A stretch of DNA of 30,255 nucleotides, taken from Azolla pinnata (taxonomy: Eukaryota; Streptophyta; Polypodiopsida; Salviniales; Salviniaceae). Under the pieces are notes generated by a model. It did no database searches. It was given only the letters and a program-made list of their open reading frames with translations, and was not told the DNA's origin. The stretch is taken from the NCBI GenBank assembly GCA_037176905.1, contig JBBBWG010004069.1, positions 1-30,255 on the forward strand, given 5' to 3'. Shown here piece by piece: positions 29,950 through 30,255 of the stretch. Each line of letters begins with the position of its first letter. Position 1 is the first letter of the stretch. The position numbers were made by a program, and so were the translations under genes.

Positions 29950-30255
29950 GGTCCGGTTTGTGTGTTTCTTCTTCGTTCATCGAGGGAGAGATCATCTTCT
30001 CTTCTTCTCGCTGCCGCCCCGCTGCTCTGCTCTTCGACCTAACCCTACCAGGTATGTCCTCCTCCCTCCTCCCTCTGTCCTCCTCCCCGCCTCCGCGGAG
30101 GGGGAAGAGTCCTTCCTTTCATTCCGGTCTGTCTTTCTTCCTTCCTTCCTTCCTTTCCTCCATTCATTCCTCCATTGTGCTGCAGTATTCTTCCTCGTTG
30201 CTTTCCACGCTGCCTCCATTCCTAAATCTTTTCTGTCTCTCGGCTTGTTCTCTCC
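29950..30255 (+). promoter_or_regulatory. Putative 5' leader and first intron of a plus-strand gene leaving the window
   Basis: A pyrimidine-rich segment (TTCTTCTTCGTTCATCG, CTTCTCTTCTTCTCG) leads to CCTAACCCTACCAG|GTATGT, a strong donor at 30052. Strongly CT-rich, intron-like sequence follows to the window end. No coding exon is inside, so the product is unknown. The upstream 29923-29938 word AACTAACCGTGGTTAA resembles one in the transporter promoter. Confidence 0.3.

Overview
The window is nuclear DNA of a land plant. It carries four spliced protein genes of plant type: a TERMINAL EAR1-like (Mei2-like) RNA-binding protein, the ribosome-biogenesis factor UTP6, a plant glycerol-3-phosphate transporter-like permease, and a MODIFIER OF SNC1 (MOS1)-like BAT2-domain protein. 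Introns are short to moderate (about 90-1260 bases, GT-AG plus two GC-AG), and plant telo-box motifs (AAACCCTAA type) recur near promoters. The long low-complexity insertions and abundant ATGT/ATCT/TTC microsatellites suggest a seedless plant (lycophyte, fern or bryophyte), but the lineage cannot be fixed from sequence alone.

Layout: 17-5800 (+) TEL/Mei2-like gene, five exons, 1326 codons plus stop, with its start inside the window. 5801-9142 is 3'UTR/intergenic DNA rich in microsatellites and telo-box motifs. 9143-13700 (-) is UTP6, six exons, 662 codons plus stop. 13701-14500 is a dense ATGT repeat block beginning about 50 bases upstream of the UTP6 ATG. 15070-17514 (-) is the glycerol-3-phosphate transporter-like gene, three exons, 575 codons plus stop. 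17515-19088 is intergenic or regulatory, with a diverged tandem duplication of about 100 bases. 19089-27371 (-) is the MOS1-like gene, nine coding exons, 1815 codons plus stop, with a probable 5'UTR intron further upstream. 27750-29900 has a microsatellite and sequence I could not assign. 29950-30255 looks like the 5' leader and first intron of a plus-strand gene that leaves the window.

All four gene models were built by hand from reading frame, splice sites and family motifs. Summed exon lengths are exact multiples of three in each case (3981, 1989, 1728 and 5448 nt including stops). The genes act in separate processes: meristem/leaf-initiation RNA binding, 18S rRNA processing, organophosphate transport, and immune-receptor gene/chromatin regulation. 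They look like ordinary neighbours rather than a cluster. No transposon ORF, CRISPR array, rRNA or tRNA was recognised. The most unusual features are two separate amplified protein-repeat arrays in the MOS1-like C-terminal half, a greatly enlarged low-complexity TEL protein, and two GC-AG introns.
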